From the NCBI GenBank assembly GCA_021817845.1, contig JAKAFW010000020.1, positions 6,342 through 70,341 on the forward strand: a DNA stretch of 64,000 nt. Reading direction: 5' to 3'. A program made the position numbers and the translations under genes. This document shows, piece by piece, positions 8,032 to 17,045 of the stretch; positions within the stretch are counted from its first letter, which is position 1; the number at the start of each line of letters is the position of its first letter. Below the pieces are notes generated by a model. That model searched no databases and was not told where the DNA came from. It saw only the letters and a list, made by a program, of their open reading frames with translations. The stretch comes from FEN-1297 sp021817845. GTDB taxonomy: Bacteria; Bacteroidota; Ignavibacteria; Ignavibacteriales; Ignavibacteriaceae.

Positions 8032-10452
8032 TTAGTCGGGACTATTTCCGTTGTCTTGCTGATCTTGGTTTACCTGCTTTTTATCCTTATAATTATTAAA
8101 AGTATATCTGACATTAAGCATCACCGTCGGAGACTGTCTTGTAAAATAATTATAATTATAAAAATCCACACCTTGTGATGTAAACTCACGTTTTCCGGTG
8201 CGGAATAAATCTCCAATTTGTAATGTCAAAGATAACTTTTTTTCAAACAAAGTATGCTTTACAGCCAGGTCGGTCGTAAAAAAACCTCCCCAGGTGCCTT
8301 GTGCAGAAACCGATGGGCTGAAATATCTTGTGTTTATTTGTAGATCTGTCTCCACAGCTAATTTAAATACATTATTATTCTTTATGCTCCAGTTAACGCT
8401 TTCTCTTGAAAAAGATTCATTGCTTATTGCTCCCGTAATTCTGTAATCATATATGTCACCCATTAAATTAAATTCCCACATTTTAATTGGATTAAACAGA
8501 ATCATGAATTCTCCGCCCAATGAATAATCAGATCCAACATTGGCAATCGAATTTAACGTTACGTTTTCTGCATAAACAGAATTAATGTGCTCTATTTTAT
8601 CGTGAGTAAATCTATAATAAAAGTCATTTGAAATCGATGCACTGCCTAGAAATGTTTGATATCCCAATTCATAAGAGTCAATTAATTCTGGTCTAAGATT
8701 AGGATTACCGATCCGAACATTATTTGCGTTAAACCAAGTATAAAAGGGTTCCAGATCGCCGCCGTCAGGGCGTTCAATTCTCCTGGTATAACTTGCCATA
8801 ATTTGCGTTCCGCCGGCTAAATTTAATGAGGTGTGTAATGAAGGGAAAAAATCCCAGCGACTTAGCGAATAATGCTCATTTGTCTCTGCTAATTTTACCA
8901 GCTGATAAGTATATTCTGTTCTTACTCCCACTTGCGCCGCTAAGCTATCCCATTTATCCGCATACATTGAATAAGCTGCAAACCTCGTCCGGTTGAAATC
9001 ATTTGTATTACTGAAAAGAGGTTGAAATTCATATACATTATTAGTCGAATCATAATTATATAGCGCGTTTATATTTTGTCTTAGCCTGCTAAAATATTCA
9101 GCTCCGGCAGAAAATTTCTGAAGCTTAGTAATAGGTAATGTGTAATCTAGCTTACCCCTTATTTCGCTTTCGGGACCTAGCTCGGTTGTCTCTGTGCCGT
9201 TAATCTGAATGTTATTCTGTGTTGAACTTGTTAAAGCTGCTTCATTTGAATTATTATGATGGTAGAATACCTCTGCAGTTATCTCGTGCCCGTTAGTCCC
9301 AAACTTATGCTGATAATTTGCATTTACAGCATAATAAGTACCATAATGGTTTCCGGTAGTGTTACTTAAATAATGTAATTGCTGTGGTGTTGTATTTGTC
9401 CATTGTATATAATTTAGAATTGAATTCCTATGGAACTGCCCTGACCCGTATCTACCGCTTAAAGATAAATTATCAAAATCACTTAAACTAAAATCAATAC
9501 CCCCTCTGACCCCGGAATAAATCCTTTGCCAAAGCATATTCCCGGTCGAATTAAGATACGACGTGCTATCTCCAATTATGAATTGCTTCTCTTGCAGGTT
9601 TTTGCCGGGGAAAGAACGCCGGTTAAAATACGCACCGAAATCATAGCTTACCGAATGTGTTTTGTATTGAAATAGAAAATCACTTCCGTATTTATCGTAT
9701 AACCCGCCCATTATATTTACAACACCGCTTAAACCTAGATCACTATTTTTCTTAAGTACTATATTAATTATTCCTGCGGTTCCGCTTGCGTCATACTTTG
9801 CTGAAGGATTTGTTATGAGTTCAATGTTTTGAATTGAACTCGCTGGTATCTGCTGCAATGCGTCCTGTGCACTCATTACGGAAGGGCGACCATTAATCAG
9901 AACAGTAAAGTTTGTGCTTCCTCTAAGACTAACATTTCCATCTATGTCAACACTTACCGAAGGAATATTTTGCAGAACATCAGCTGCTGTGCCTGAAATT
10001 GCTGTTTGCATCTGACTTACATCAATAACTTTTTTATCGAGCTGATAGGAAATCGGAGACCTTTTCCCTTCGACTACAACATTCTGTAAAGTTATTGCAG
10101 TCGGTTTTAGATAAATGTTTCCTAAATCCAAATTAAGATTTGATTTTGAAATAGAAATTTTATCGATCTTTTTTCTTGCATAACCAATAAACTGAATGTA
10201 CAAATAATATTTGTCCGGCTTAATTCCTTTTAAGATGAATCTTCCTTCTTTATTAGTTACCGCACCTGTAATTTGCATGCTGTCTTTTTGTGCAAATAGT
10301 ATAACATTTGCAAACTCAACTGTCTTTTTTGTTGATTCATCAAAAACCTTGCCTGAGATTGTACCGCCGCCTTTTATATCCAGTCTTTGTTGACTAAATA
10401 ATTGATTTGATAAAATGAATGAAATAATTAAAGTAATACCAATTCTAAACAT
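8032..10452 (-). CDS. TonB-dependent receptor-like outer-membrane protein
   Basis: An 806-residue outer-membrane protein: signal peptide (1-20), a CarboxypepD_reg-like domain (about 25-110, GKVFDESTKKTVEFANVILF), a plug domain (about 120-235, DVLQNIPSVSVDIDGNVSLR and NIELITNPSAKYDASGTAGI), then a beta-barrel of the outer_membrane_beta family. These receptors take up oligomers, siderophores or peptides with energy from TonB, but this subgroup often has no assigned ligand. It is the first gene of a TonB-receptor/GT9/LysE run. A candidate two-component operator lies 134 bp upstream (10586-10607). Confidence 0.88.
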   Translation of the reverse strand: MFRIGITLIISFILSNQLFSQQRLDIKGGGTISGKVFDESTKKTVEFANVILFAQKDSMQITGAVTNKEGRFILKGIKPDKYYLYIQFIGYARKKIDKISISKSNLNLDLGNIYLKPTAITLQNVVVEGKRSPISYQLDKKVIDVSQMQTAISGTAADVLQNIPSVSVDIDGNVSLRGSTNFTVLINGRPSVMSAQDALQQIPASSIQNIELITNPSAKYDASGTAGIINIVLKKNSDLGLSGVVNIMGGLYDKYGSDFLFQYKTHSVSYDFGAYFNRRSFPGKNLQEKQFIIGDSTSYLNSTGNMLWQRIYSGVRGGIDFSLSDFDNLSLSGRYGSGQFHRNSILNYIQWTNTTPQQLHYLSNTTGNHYGTYYAVNANYQHKFGTNGHEITAEVFYHHNNSNEAALTSSTQNNIQINGTETTELGPESEIRGKLDYTLPITKLQKFSAGAEYFSRLRQNINALYNYDSTNNVYEFQPLFSNTNDFNRTRFAAYSMYADKWDSLAAQVGVRTEYTYQLVKLAETNEHYSLSRWDFFPSLHTSLNLAGGTQIMASYTRRIERPDGGDLEPFYTWFNANNVRIGNPNLRPELIDSYELGYQTFLGSASISNDFYYRFTHDKIEHINSVYAENVTLNSIANVGSDYSLGGEFMILFNPIKMWEFNLMGDIYDYRITGAISNESFSRESVNWSIKNNNVFKLAVETDLQINTRYFSPSVSAQGTWGGFFTTDLAVKHTLFEKKLSLTLQIGDLFRTGKREFTSQGVDFYNYNYFTRQSPTVMLNVRYTFNNYKDKKQVNQDQQDNGNSPD

Positions 10453-10585
10453 TGATTCTCAGTATAAATAGAATGAATTAAATTTTTACCTAGAAAGTCT
10501 AAGCGCGATACTTTTCTGCAAATTTTATCTGCGCATTAAAGTGCATAATTAAATCCACACAGAAATTATAATTTAGTCATTATAG

Positions 10586-10607
10586 ATGAAAATAAGATGA
10601 AAAATGG
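10586..10607 (-). promoter_or_regulatory. Candidate OmpR-family direct-repeat site 3
   Basis: Half-sites ATGAAAATAAG and ATGAAAAATGG with an 11-bp period lie 134 bp upstream of the TonB-type receptor gene and just beyond the kinase gene. This is one of the two best copies of the motif. The sequence ATTTAGTCATT also occurs next to site 1. Confidence 0.42.
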
Positions 10608-10677
10608 AATTCAAATAACATGATAGCAAAATTATTTTTCACCCTTAGAAATGAACATAATCTTGACCCCAAACATC

Positions 10678-12060
10678 CTAAAAAATATTCACTGGGAGTA
10701 TAACGCTGAACACAGTATTTTCTCCCACTTCGCTTGACACGGTAATTTCTCCTTTATGCATATCTACAATCTCTTTAGCTATTGCAAGTCCTAATCCGTT
10801 ACCGCTAATTTCTGCGCGTGTTTCATTAGATCGGTAAAATCTTTTAAATATATAAGGCAATTCATGCATCGGTATTCCAGAACCGTTGTCTTCAAAGATA
10901 ATCTTAATTCTTTTACTATCGATGATTTCGAGCTTAACCGAAACAGACGAACCGGAATTTGAAAACTTAATTGCATTATCTATTAAGTTTACAAAAACAC
11001 TTTTCAATTTTTCCTTATCTGCCTTAATTTCAACAGAATCACTGATTTGCAAATTTAACAGCACGTTTTTCTTGATTGCCTGGCTGTTCAATAATTGAAT
11101 ACAATCGGTTAGTAATTCATCTAATCTCACTAAAGTCAAATTCAATTTGATTTGTGATGAATCCAATTTTGATAATGTTAAAAGTGAACTTGTCAGTTTA
11201 GTTAATCCATCAATCTCGTTAAGTGAGCTTTTGATGCTTTCCTTTGCTTCAGTATCAGTTAATTTTCTTTCTAAGATCTCAAGTTCTGTTTGTATTACAG
11301 TTAAAGGTGTTCTTATTTCATGGGAAGCATCAGCGACAAATCTTTTCTGACTTTTAAAGGCATCGTCCAATCTTTCGACCATTTCATTTAAAGTTTCCCC
11401 GAGCGCTCTAACTTCATCTTTAGCTTTAGGAAGCTTAAGCCTCTGGTCTAAATTATTACCGGTAATTTTTTTTGCTGTTTCAGCCATGAGAGTAACCGGC
11501 TTAAAAGCGGCTTTAGATATGAAGAAAGCCATTATACCTGTTAAAACCAATCCTAATGGAATTATAATAATAAAAATATAGAATAGCCTGTCAAGGTCTT
11601 CGTAAGCGTCCCTCATTGAGGCAGCGGTTTCGAGCACATAGAGTGAATCCTGTCCGGTTTCAAAAGGTATCCATAAAATTTTAAGGCTTTCTTTTTGTAT
11701 GTGAAACTTTGAATAGAGAGAAACTTGTTTTTCAGAGTGATTGAATTTTATTTCCGGTATTTGTGAAAGAATTGAATCGCTTAAAATCTTTTTATTAATA
11801 GAATTAAATAGTTGAAATCTTACACCGCTAAGACCTTTAGCTCTGACAGATCTAATTTCTTTTAAGTCCAGTTTTCCATCTGTACTTAGTTCTTCAGTAA
11901 TTTCTGTTTGCAATGCAACACTATAACTTTTAAGGTTAGCTTCAAGCTTTTGAAATTCTGCATGTTTTGTGCTTTGAAAAATAATGAATGAAAATACGCT
12001 AAGCATTACTCCGAACACCAAAGTATAAGCAAAAATTATTTTTGATTTTATTGAAAACAT
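10678..12060 (-). CDS. Sensor histidine kinase (two-component system)
   Basis: A 460-residue inner-membrane kinase. TM1 is about 8-28, an extracytoplasmic sensor about 30-155, TM2 about 158-181, HAMP about 182-235, HisKA with phospho-acceptor His247 in ASHEIRTPL, and the HATPase domain with N-box (NLIDNAIKF, Asn362), DNGSGIP and GNGLGLA glycine loops. All catalytic parts are present. It starts directly after the response regulator stop (12060/12061) and is surely co-transcribed with it. The sensor is not of a recognised ligand class. The decayed kinase at 5139-6000 is a paralogue, suggesting a past duplication of this system. Confidence 0.93.
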   Translation of the reverse strand: MFSIKSKIIFAYTLVFGVMLSVFSFIIFQSTKHAEFQKLEANLKSYSVALQTEITEELSTDGKLDLKEIRSVRAKGLSGVRFQLFNSINKKILSDSILSQIPEIKFNHSEKQVSLYSKFHIQKESLKILWIPFETGQDSLYVLETAASMRDAYEDLDRLFYIFIIIIPLGLVLTGIMAFFISKAAFKPVTLMAETAKKITGNNLDQRLKLPKAKDEVRALGETLNEMVERLDDAFKSQKRFVADASHEIRTPLTVIQTELEILERKLTDTEAKESIKSSLNEIDGLTKLTSSLLTLSKLDSSQIKLNLTLVRLDELLTDCIQLLNSQAIKKNVLLNLQISDSVEIKADKEKLKSVFVNLIDNAIKFSNSGSSVSVKLEIIDSKRIKIIFEDNGSGIPMHELPYIFKRFYRSNETRAEISGNGLGLAIAKEIVDMHKGEITVSSEVGENTVFSVILPVNIF

Positions 12061-12738
12061 TTATTCGTCTCTGTCTGCAAAAATATAACCGGAACCTCTT
12101 ACAGTGTGAATTAGAGGCTTATTAAATTCCTTATCTATCTTTTGCCTAAGAAATTTTACGAAAGCTTCGATAACATTACTGCGTGGATCAAAGTTCATAT
12201 CCCACAATCGCTCGGAAATTAATTCACGAGATAAAATTTTATTCGGATTCATCATGAAAAGTTCAAGCAGCGCAAATTCTTTTGTTGATAGCTGGATCTC
12301 CTTTCCATCACGCTGAGCGTTATGAGTGTTTAAATCTAGTTTAACTCCGTAATACTCAAGCACGGAAGAGCGGGCTTCGCTTTTTCTTCTGGTAAGAGCG
12401 CGCATTCTTGCAAGTAATTCGCCGAAGTGAAACGGTTTTGCAAGATAATCATCCGCGCCTTCATCCAATCCTTTTATTTTATCCGAAACATCGTCAAGCG
12501 CCGTAAGCATTAAAACCGGGGTCAGAATATTATTGTGGCGCAAGTTAGCGCATGTTTGCCATCCATCCTGTCTGGGAAGCATAATATCGAGAATTATTAC
12601 GTCATAATCATTTATTGTTGCAAGTTCTTCACCCGTAACACCATCTGCAGCGGTGTCAACCGCATAAGATTCAGCTCTCAAACCTTTGGTAAGTGCGGCA
12701 GAAATCTTTCTATCATCTTCAATTAAAAGTACACGCAT
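12061..12738 (-). CDS. OmpR/PhoB-family response regulator
   Basis: A 225-residue regulator with a receiver domain (acidic pair Asp8/Asp9, phospho-acceptor Asp51 in ILDIMLP, Lys101 in LAKPF) and a C-terminal winged-helix DNA-binding domain (about 128-222, ending in TVRGSGYIF). Its kinase follows immediately. The candidate site at 12774-12795, two direct half-sites 11 bp apart, is 36 bp upstream of the start and would fit autoregulation. The other copies of the site lie before envelope genes in the first 10.6 kb, pointing to an envelope-stress or surface-remodelling role (inference). Confidence 0.93.
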   Translation of the reverse strand: MRVLLIEDDRKISAALTKGLRAESYAVDTAADGVTGEELATINDYDVIILDIMLPRQDGWQTCANLRHNNILTPVLMLTALDDVSDKIKGLDEGADDYLAKPFHFGELLARMRALTRRKSEARSSVLEYYGVKLDLNTHNAQRDGKEIQLSTKEFALLELFMMNPNKILSRELISERLWDMNFDPRSNVIEAFVKFLRQKIDKEFNKPLIHTVRGSGYIFADRDE

Positions 12739-12773
12739 ACACTATCTCTTTTTTACAAATATAAAGAGTTAAT

Positions 12774-12795
12774 ATGAAAATTAAATGAAAATTCA
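12774..12795 (-). promoter_or_regulatory. Candidate OmpR-family direct-repeat site 4 (autoregulatory)
   Basis: Half-sites ATGAAAATTAA and ATGAAAATTCA with an exact 11-bp period lie 36 bp before the response-regulator start codon. Direct repeats spaced by about one helical turn are the normal binding pattern of this regulator family. Confidence 0.42.
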
Positions 12796-12849
12796 TTTCG
12801 GTTAAATCATCAATTAGGAATGTGCTCTATCCGTTTAACAATTTTAGTG

Positions 12850-15033
12850 TTAAAAATAATAGAGATACTTTATTTTGAATACACCATTCCTTTCGGCGAT
12901 ATGCATTCTTTGAGGTAAAAGATTTCCGGCAGCATCAAATTGATCGCTCCGGTTATCAAGTTCATTGTAAGCAAAGTAAATCCAGCTTTTGGGCTGGAAG
13001 TTATAAGAAAAGAGCAATCCAGAAATTAATTGTTCCATGTGGTTCGTAGACGAATCAAAAAGATTATCAATATAGACTCTGACATTAATATTATTAATTG
13101 GAGTAATTGACAAAAACGGACGTGCGTTATAAGTAATATCTTCAACTCCCCCGGATGGGTTCCCCTCAATGTACATATTGTAAGAAGTTCCAAGTTGTAA
13201 TACATCTGTTGCATTCCATTGAAAGTATGCTCCGAACCATGAATAGAACGCAATATAATCTCTATTAAAGTTATAAGTTCTTGCATAACCTCCGTATAAA
13301 TTGCCATTCCACTTTGCACTTGTGCTAAACCACCCGTTGTAGTCAATCTCATATGAATCGTATTTTATTCCTTGATCCTTAGATTTACCCGCAATCAGCG
13401 TAATTTCATAACCCCAATTGCTCCGGAATTGCATATTAAAGTCAAGGACTGCTGAATGGTCCATATATCCTTCAATATTTTTATAGTTGAAAGAAAATCC
13501 GCCCAACAAAAGTATCTGGCTAATGCTTCCTTCATCAAAGTACCAAACAGGACCGGTAAGTGAAGTTAGCTCTGATGTTCCAATCCATGGGACATAACCA
13601 ATCTGTTGGATATCAAAATTATTGCCGATATATTTTGATCTTGCTAGAACCCACCATTTACTTCCAAGCATTGTAAAACCGGCCGAAGCTGCATAATCAC
13701 CCTCGGAATTTTTGAAAGACCTGCCAATTTGATAAGAAAGTTGCCAATCCGATTGCCTGAATGCACCGTCCACATCGATAACTCCATAAGTTGTATCTAA
13801 AGTTTGCTTGGCAACGAATAAAGCTCCGATAGAAGAATTTTCATCAAACTGTTTTTTAATTCTTGCCGAACCGAACACTGCACGAGGTTCAGTTCTTTGA
13901 GTTGTATCATCCATATAATCTTTTTTATCAGTGAGTGCTAAGAATCCACCGTATTCCCAATCTCCGATTCTTCCGAAAGCTTTTGTTCCAAGTATTAATG
14001 GGACTTCGCTGCCATCTGGTAATTTCTCCCCGATTCTTCTTGAATAAAATAATTCAAGCGGACTATAGAAACCTGTATTCACCTCTTTTCCGGCAGCCAT
14101 AAATACTTCATTTCCTTCAGTGAAAAAAGGACGGCGTTCGCTGAAATGTGTTTCGTATCTTGAAATATTGAATTGGTATGGATCGGCTTCAATCTGTGCA
14201 AAATCGGGATTGGCGGTCAACTGAAATTTTAATTCCGGCGAAGGGTTGTACATTATATCTAATCCGGCATTCGGATCAATTTTATATTTGTTGTTTCCTT
14301 CATATGTTGCCTTTGCGAGCCCTACCGGATAAATTTCCAGATTTAATCCCTTAACGCTTGGCTTAAAATTATCGAAAATCAATTCGCCGAATTTTGAAAC
14401 TCTTTGACCTTCATTTTTTTCGTATTTGTTCCAATATAGATCTTCAGCATTTGATGGAATATAACGGTCAAAATCTAAACCCCATACCTTTAAATTTTTA
14501 TTATATTGAATAGATTTATAAGGAATTTTCATTTCTGCCACCCATCCCCAGCTGTAAATTTTAGTCGCAGCAAACCAAATACCATCCCAACTGTAATCTC
14601 TGTTCCGGGCGTCGTCTAATAACCTTGCATCGCTTCTAACACCGGAAACAGAAACGATAAATTTATAAGCAGTTTTATTATCGTCGAAAGTATCCAGCAT
14701 AAAAGAAACATATTCTCCGGTGATATTGTCTAGTGTTCCTGTAAAAGGCTGAATGAAATTTTTATCTTCATGGCAAATAATTAAACAATAAATAGCGTCT
14801 TCGGTTGTAAGAACTTTTGCAACAGTAGACCAAGTCGGCGTTTTATCATAATATGGCGATAGCTGAAAAAAGTTTGTAGCCGAATCGGCATTGCTCCACG
14901 CTGGATCGATCACCCCGTCAATTTTTATTTCTTCATTTGTCCTTCTTAGAATTAATTTTTTGCCGTGATTGTCATTTTTGGCAAAAGCACCTGCAAATAA
15001 AATAATTATTAAAAACAATAATTTTTTCTTCAT
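12850..15033 (-). CDS. DUF5916 outer-membrane protein with CBM9-like domain
   Basis: A 727-residue exported protein. After the signal peptide (1-18) comes a CBM9-like domain (about 25-215: IKIDGVIDPAWSNADSATNF; WVAEMKIPYKSIQY), followed by a DUF5916-type region with many amphipathic strands that is probably an outer-membrane barrel. A DFAQIEADPYQFNISRYE-like block and RRPFFTEGNEVF are hallmarks of this family. Its role is unknown; members are common in Bacteroidota and relatives and some are linked to peptide or glycan handling at the surface. The ATG at 15033 begins a typical leader (MKKKLLFLIIILFAGAFA). It is transcribed toward the two-component genes, 111 bp away. Confidence 0.82.
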   Translation of the reverse strand: MKKKLLFLIIILFAGAFAKNDNHGKKLILRRTNEEIKIDGVIDPAWSNADSATNFFQLSPYYDKTPTWSTVAKVLTTEDAIYCLIICHEDKNFIQPFTGTLDNITGEYVSFMLDTFDDNKTAYKFIVSVSGVRSDARLLDDARNRDYSWDGIWFAATKIYSWGWVAEMKIPYKSIQYNKNLKVWGLDFDRYIPSNAEDLYWNKYEKNEGQRVSKFGELIFDNFKPSVKGLNLEIYPVGLAKATYEGNNKYKIDPNAGLDIMYNPSPELKFQLTANPDFAQIEADPYQFNISRYETHFSERRPFFTEGNEVFMAAGKEVNTGFYSPLELFYSRRIGEKLPDGSEVPLILGTKAFGRIGDWEYGGFLALTDKKDYMDDTTQRTEPRAVFGSARIKKQFDENSSIGALFVAKQTLDTTYGVIDVDGAFRQSDWQLSYQIGRSFKNSEGDYAASAGFTMLGSKWWVLARSKYIGNNFDIQQIGYVPWIGTSELTSLTGPVWYFDEGSISQILLLGGFSFNYKNIEGYMDHSAVLDFNMQFRSNWGYEITLIAGKSKDQGIKYDSYEIDYNGWFSTSAKWNGNLYGGYARTYNFNRDYIAFYSWFGAYFQWNATDVLQLGTSYNMYIEGNPSGGVEDITYNARPFLSITPINNINVRVYIDNLFDSSTNHMEQLISGLLFSYNFQPKSWIYFAYNELDNRSDQFDAAGNLLPQRMHIAERNGVFKIKYLYYF

Positions 15034-15362
15034 TAAACTTTTTCTTTCATTCGTATTCTTACTTTTGACTGAAAAAATAATATTTGGTTACCGTAAAGCC
15101 TATTAGAAATAATATTTGCTGACTTACCTATGCAAAGCTTATTATATTCTGAAAAAGTTTAAACTGATTATTGATGAATGGGAAATATTGTTTTCTTACG
15201 GTTGAATTAGTTGATAACCTTATAGGAAAATGTGAAGGAATCTATAGTCTTGCCGTCTATATCTTTGCTTTTTTCTTGAACTTAAACTTAATCTTGAACT
15301 TGAGCGCTACGGTGTACTTTTCGAAACCGTAAGTTTATTGAAAAAATTAGATTATATAGAGT
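15034..15362. other. 329-bp intergenic gap with a short degenerate repeat
   Basis: No gene is visible. Positions 15274-15306 contain an iterated CTTGAACTTAAACTTAATC-like tract, a degenerate short-period repeat that recurs at about 51838-51876 and, reversed, at about 45101-45125. Otherwise nothing was recognised; the promoter of the DUF5916 gene presumably lies at the left end. Confidence 0.4.
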
Positions 15363-16412
15363 TTACAAAATTATTCCACTGCCGAGGCATAAATCACTTT
15401 GATAAAAAACCGCAAATTGACCGGGGGCTATTCCCTGATCCGGTCTATCTAATTTTATCTCCGCAGTATCATCGTCCGAAAAAGTAAGCTGACAAGAAAA
15501 CATTTTTGCCCCATGACGGATTTTAACTTTTAGGCCATTTGTCGATGGTCTTTCTTCTGAAATCCAATTAAACTTACCTGCAGTAAAAAAATCCTTTTCT
15601 CTAAGAGCTTGATCTTCTCTTGAAACATAAACAAGATTCTCTTTAACATCCTTTTTTACCACATACCAGGGACCGCCGGATAAACCAAGCCCGGAACGTT
15701 GCCCTATTGTGTAAAAATAATACCCGTTATGATCACCTAATTTTTTACCTGAGCCCGAATCAATTATTTCGCCCTTTATTTCGCCAAGATGATGTTTCAC
15801 AAATTCATTGAACTTAATTTGTCCGAGAAAACAGATTCCCTGACTGTCTCTTCGATCCATCGTCGGCAATTGATATTGATGAGCTAAATCTCTGACCTCG
15901 CTTTTATTGTATGAGCCGATCGGAAACATGGCTCGCGATAATTGCCGCTGCGAGAGGTAAGCCAAAAAGTAAGTCTGATCCTTAATTGGATCGGGAGACA
16001 TACTTAATTGATATTTCCCATTTTTCAATTCAACTCTCGCGTAATGTCCGCTTGCTACTTTTTCAAATGAAGAATCGATTTTATCGTAAAACTGTCCGAA
16101 TTTAATTAAGCTGTTGCAGAAAATATCCGGATTAGGCGTCCGTCCTTCTTTTATTTCGGAAATTGTGTATGTTACAACGGTCTCCCAATATTCAGTCTGA
16201 AGCGGAATAACTTCCAAAGGTACTCCAGCTTGTCGGCACGCTCCTCTGGCATATTTAAGGTCTTCTTCCCATGGGCACTCACCTAGGAAAGAAAATTCAT
16301 CTTGAAGCCATATCTTTAAATAGAATGCTGTAAGATCATGACCCTGATCTTTTAATAATCGCATTGCAACGGAGCTGTCAACGCCCCCGGAAAGTAATAC
16401 CGCAATTTTCAT
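15363..16412 (-). CDS. mnmA: tRNA-specific 2-thiouridylase MnmA
   Basis: A 349-residue cytoplasmic enzyme that thiolates U34 of tRNA Lys, Glu and Gln, using ATP and sulfur relayed as a persulfide. Visible motifs are the PP-loop (LSGGVDSSVAM, residues 7-17), the first catalytic Cys in NPDIFCNSLIKF, GHYAR, DQTYFLAYLSQRQL, and the second Cys in SQGICFLG. The C-terminal beta-barrel domain is present. Length matches the family. It is the last gene of a phoH, PH-protein, mnmA run on the minus strand. No partner sulfur-relay genes are nearby. Confidence 0.96.
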   Translation of the reverse strand: MKIAVLLSGGVDSSVAMRLLKDQGHDLTAFYLKIWLQDEFSFLGECPWEEDLKYARGACRQAGVPLEVIPLQTEYWETVVTYTISEIKEGRTPNPDIFCNSLIKFGQFYDKIDSSFEKVASGHYARVELKNGKYQLSMSPDPIKDQTYFLAYLSQRQLSRAMFPIGSYNKSEVRDLAHQYQLPTMDRRDSQGICFLGQIKFNEFVKHHLGEIKGEIIDSGSGKKLGDHNGYYFYTIGQRSGLGLSGGPWYVVKKDVKENLVYVSREDQALREKDFFTAGKFNWISEERPSTNGLKVKIRHGAKMFSCQLTFSDDDTAEIKLDRPDQGIAPGQFAVFYQSDLCLGSGIIL

Positions 16413-16495
16413 GTTAGCTGTTTGTTTAATTTTTCCTAGACAAAAATAATGAAAGCAGGGGTAAGTTTTTGGGGAAAAATTGTGGCGCAGAAATC

Positions 16496-17038
16496 TTAGG
16501 CTTTTTTATCTCTTTCGGTGGACAGAGGAGGATTTCTTTTAGTCGCTTTTAGTTTTTGCAATACACGGCTATACACTTGATCATTTACATTGCTAAGAAG
16601 AGTCTTTTCAAGTTGAACTGAATTACTTAACTTGCTAAAAAATCCCATACATATTTTACTTCTCCTATCACACACTTTTGCTAACCCGTTATATCTTCCG
16701 TCGAAAATTCCGCCTTCTAAAATTTCGATTTCTGAATAATAAATTACAACTTTCCTCTTCGAAAAAAGGAAATCTGTGCATGTAATTTTTTCTTTGTCAG
16801 CAGAAATGTTATAAGCAAGAATTTTGTACATCGTCAAATATTGTTTGTTAATGTAGTAAATCAATAATGCAGTGATTACAAAAGGGAAAAGATATATTAA
16901 CGAATAGTTAATGTTAGAAACTGCGGAAATTAAAAAAGCAAAAAGTATTATAGTAGCTGGGATATTTCCGTAACGGTAAATAGCTCTATAAAAAAAAGAA
17001 TACGAATAATTGGTTATATTATTTTCGGTTATTGTCAT
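16496..17038 (-). CDS. Membrane protein with PH-like domain, hypothetical
   Basis: A 180-residue protein with two adjacent hydrophobic helices (about 25-42 and 47-65) followed by a beta-rich segment (about 75-140: ISADKEKITCTDFLFSKRKV; IEILEGGIF) that resembles bacterial PH domains of the YdbT/bPH_2 type. The C-terminus is basic and polar. The function of this class is unknown. It starts 7 bp after the phoH stop and so is probably translated from the same mRNA. The PH assignment is by pattern only. Confidence 0.6.
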   Translation of the reverse strand: MTITENNITNYSYSFFYRAIYRYGNIPATIILFAFLISAVSNINYSLIYLFPFVITALLIYYINKQYLTMYKILAYNISADKEKITCTDFLFSKRKVVIYYSEIEILEGGIFDGRYNGLAKVCDRRSKICMGFFSKLSNSVQLEKTLLSNVNDQVYSRVLQKLKATKRNPPLSTERDKKA

Positions 17039-17045
17039 TACATTC

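Noticed and set aside
15222..15238. Possible fifth two-component direct repeat before the DUF5916 gene
   Set aside because: Half-sites are about 8 bp apart, not 11, so not counted.
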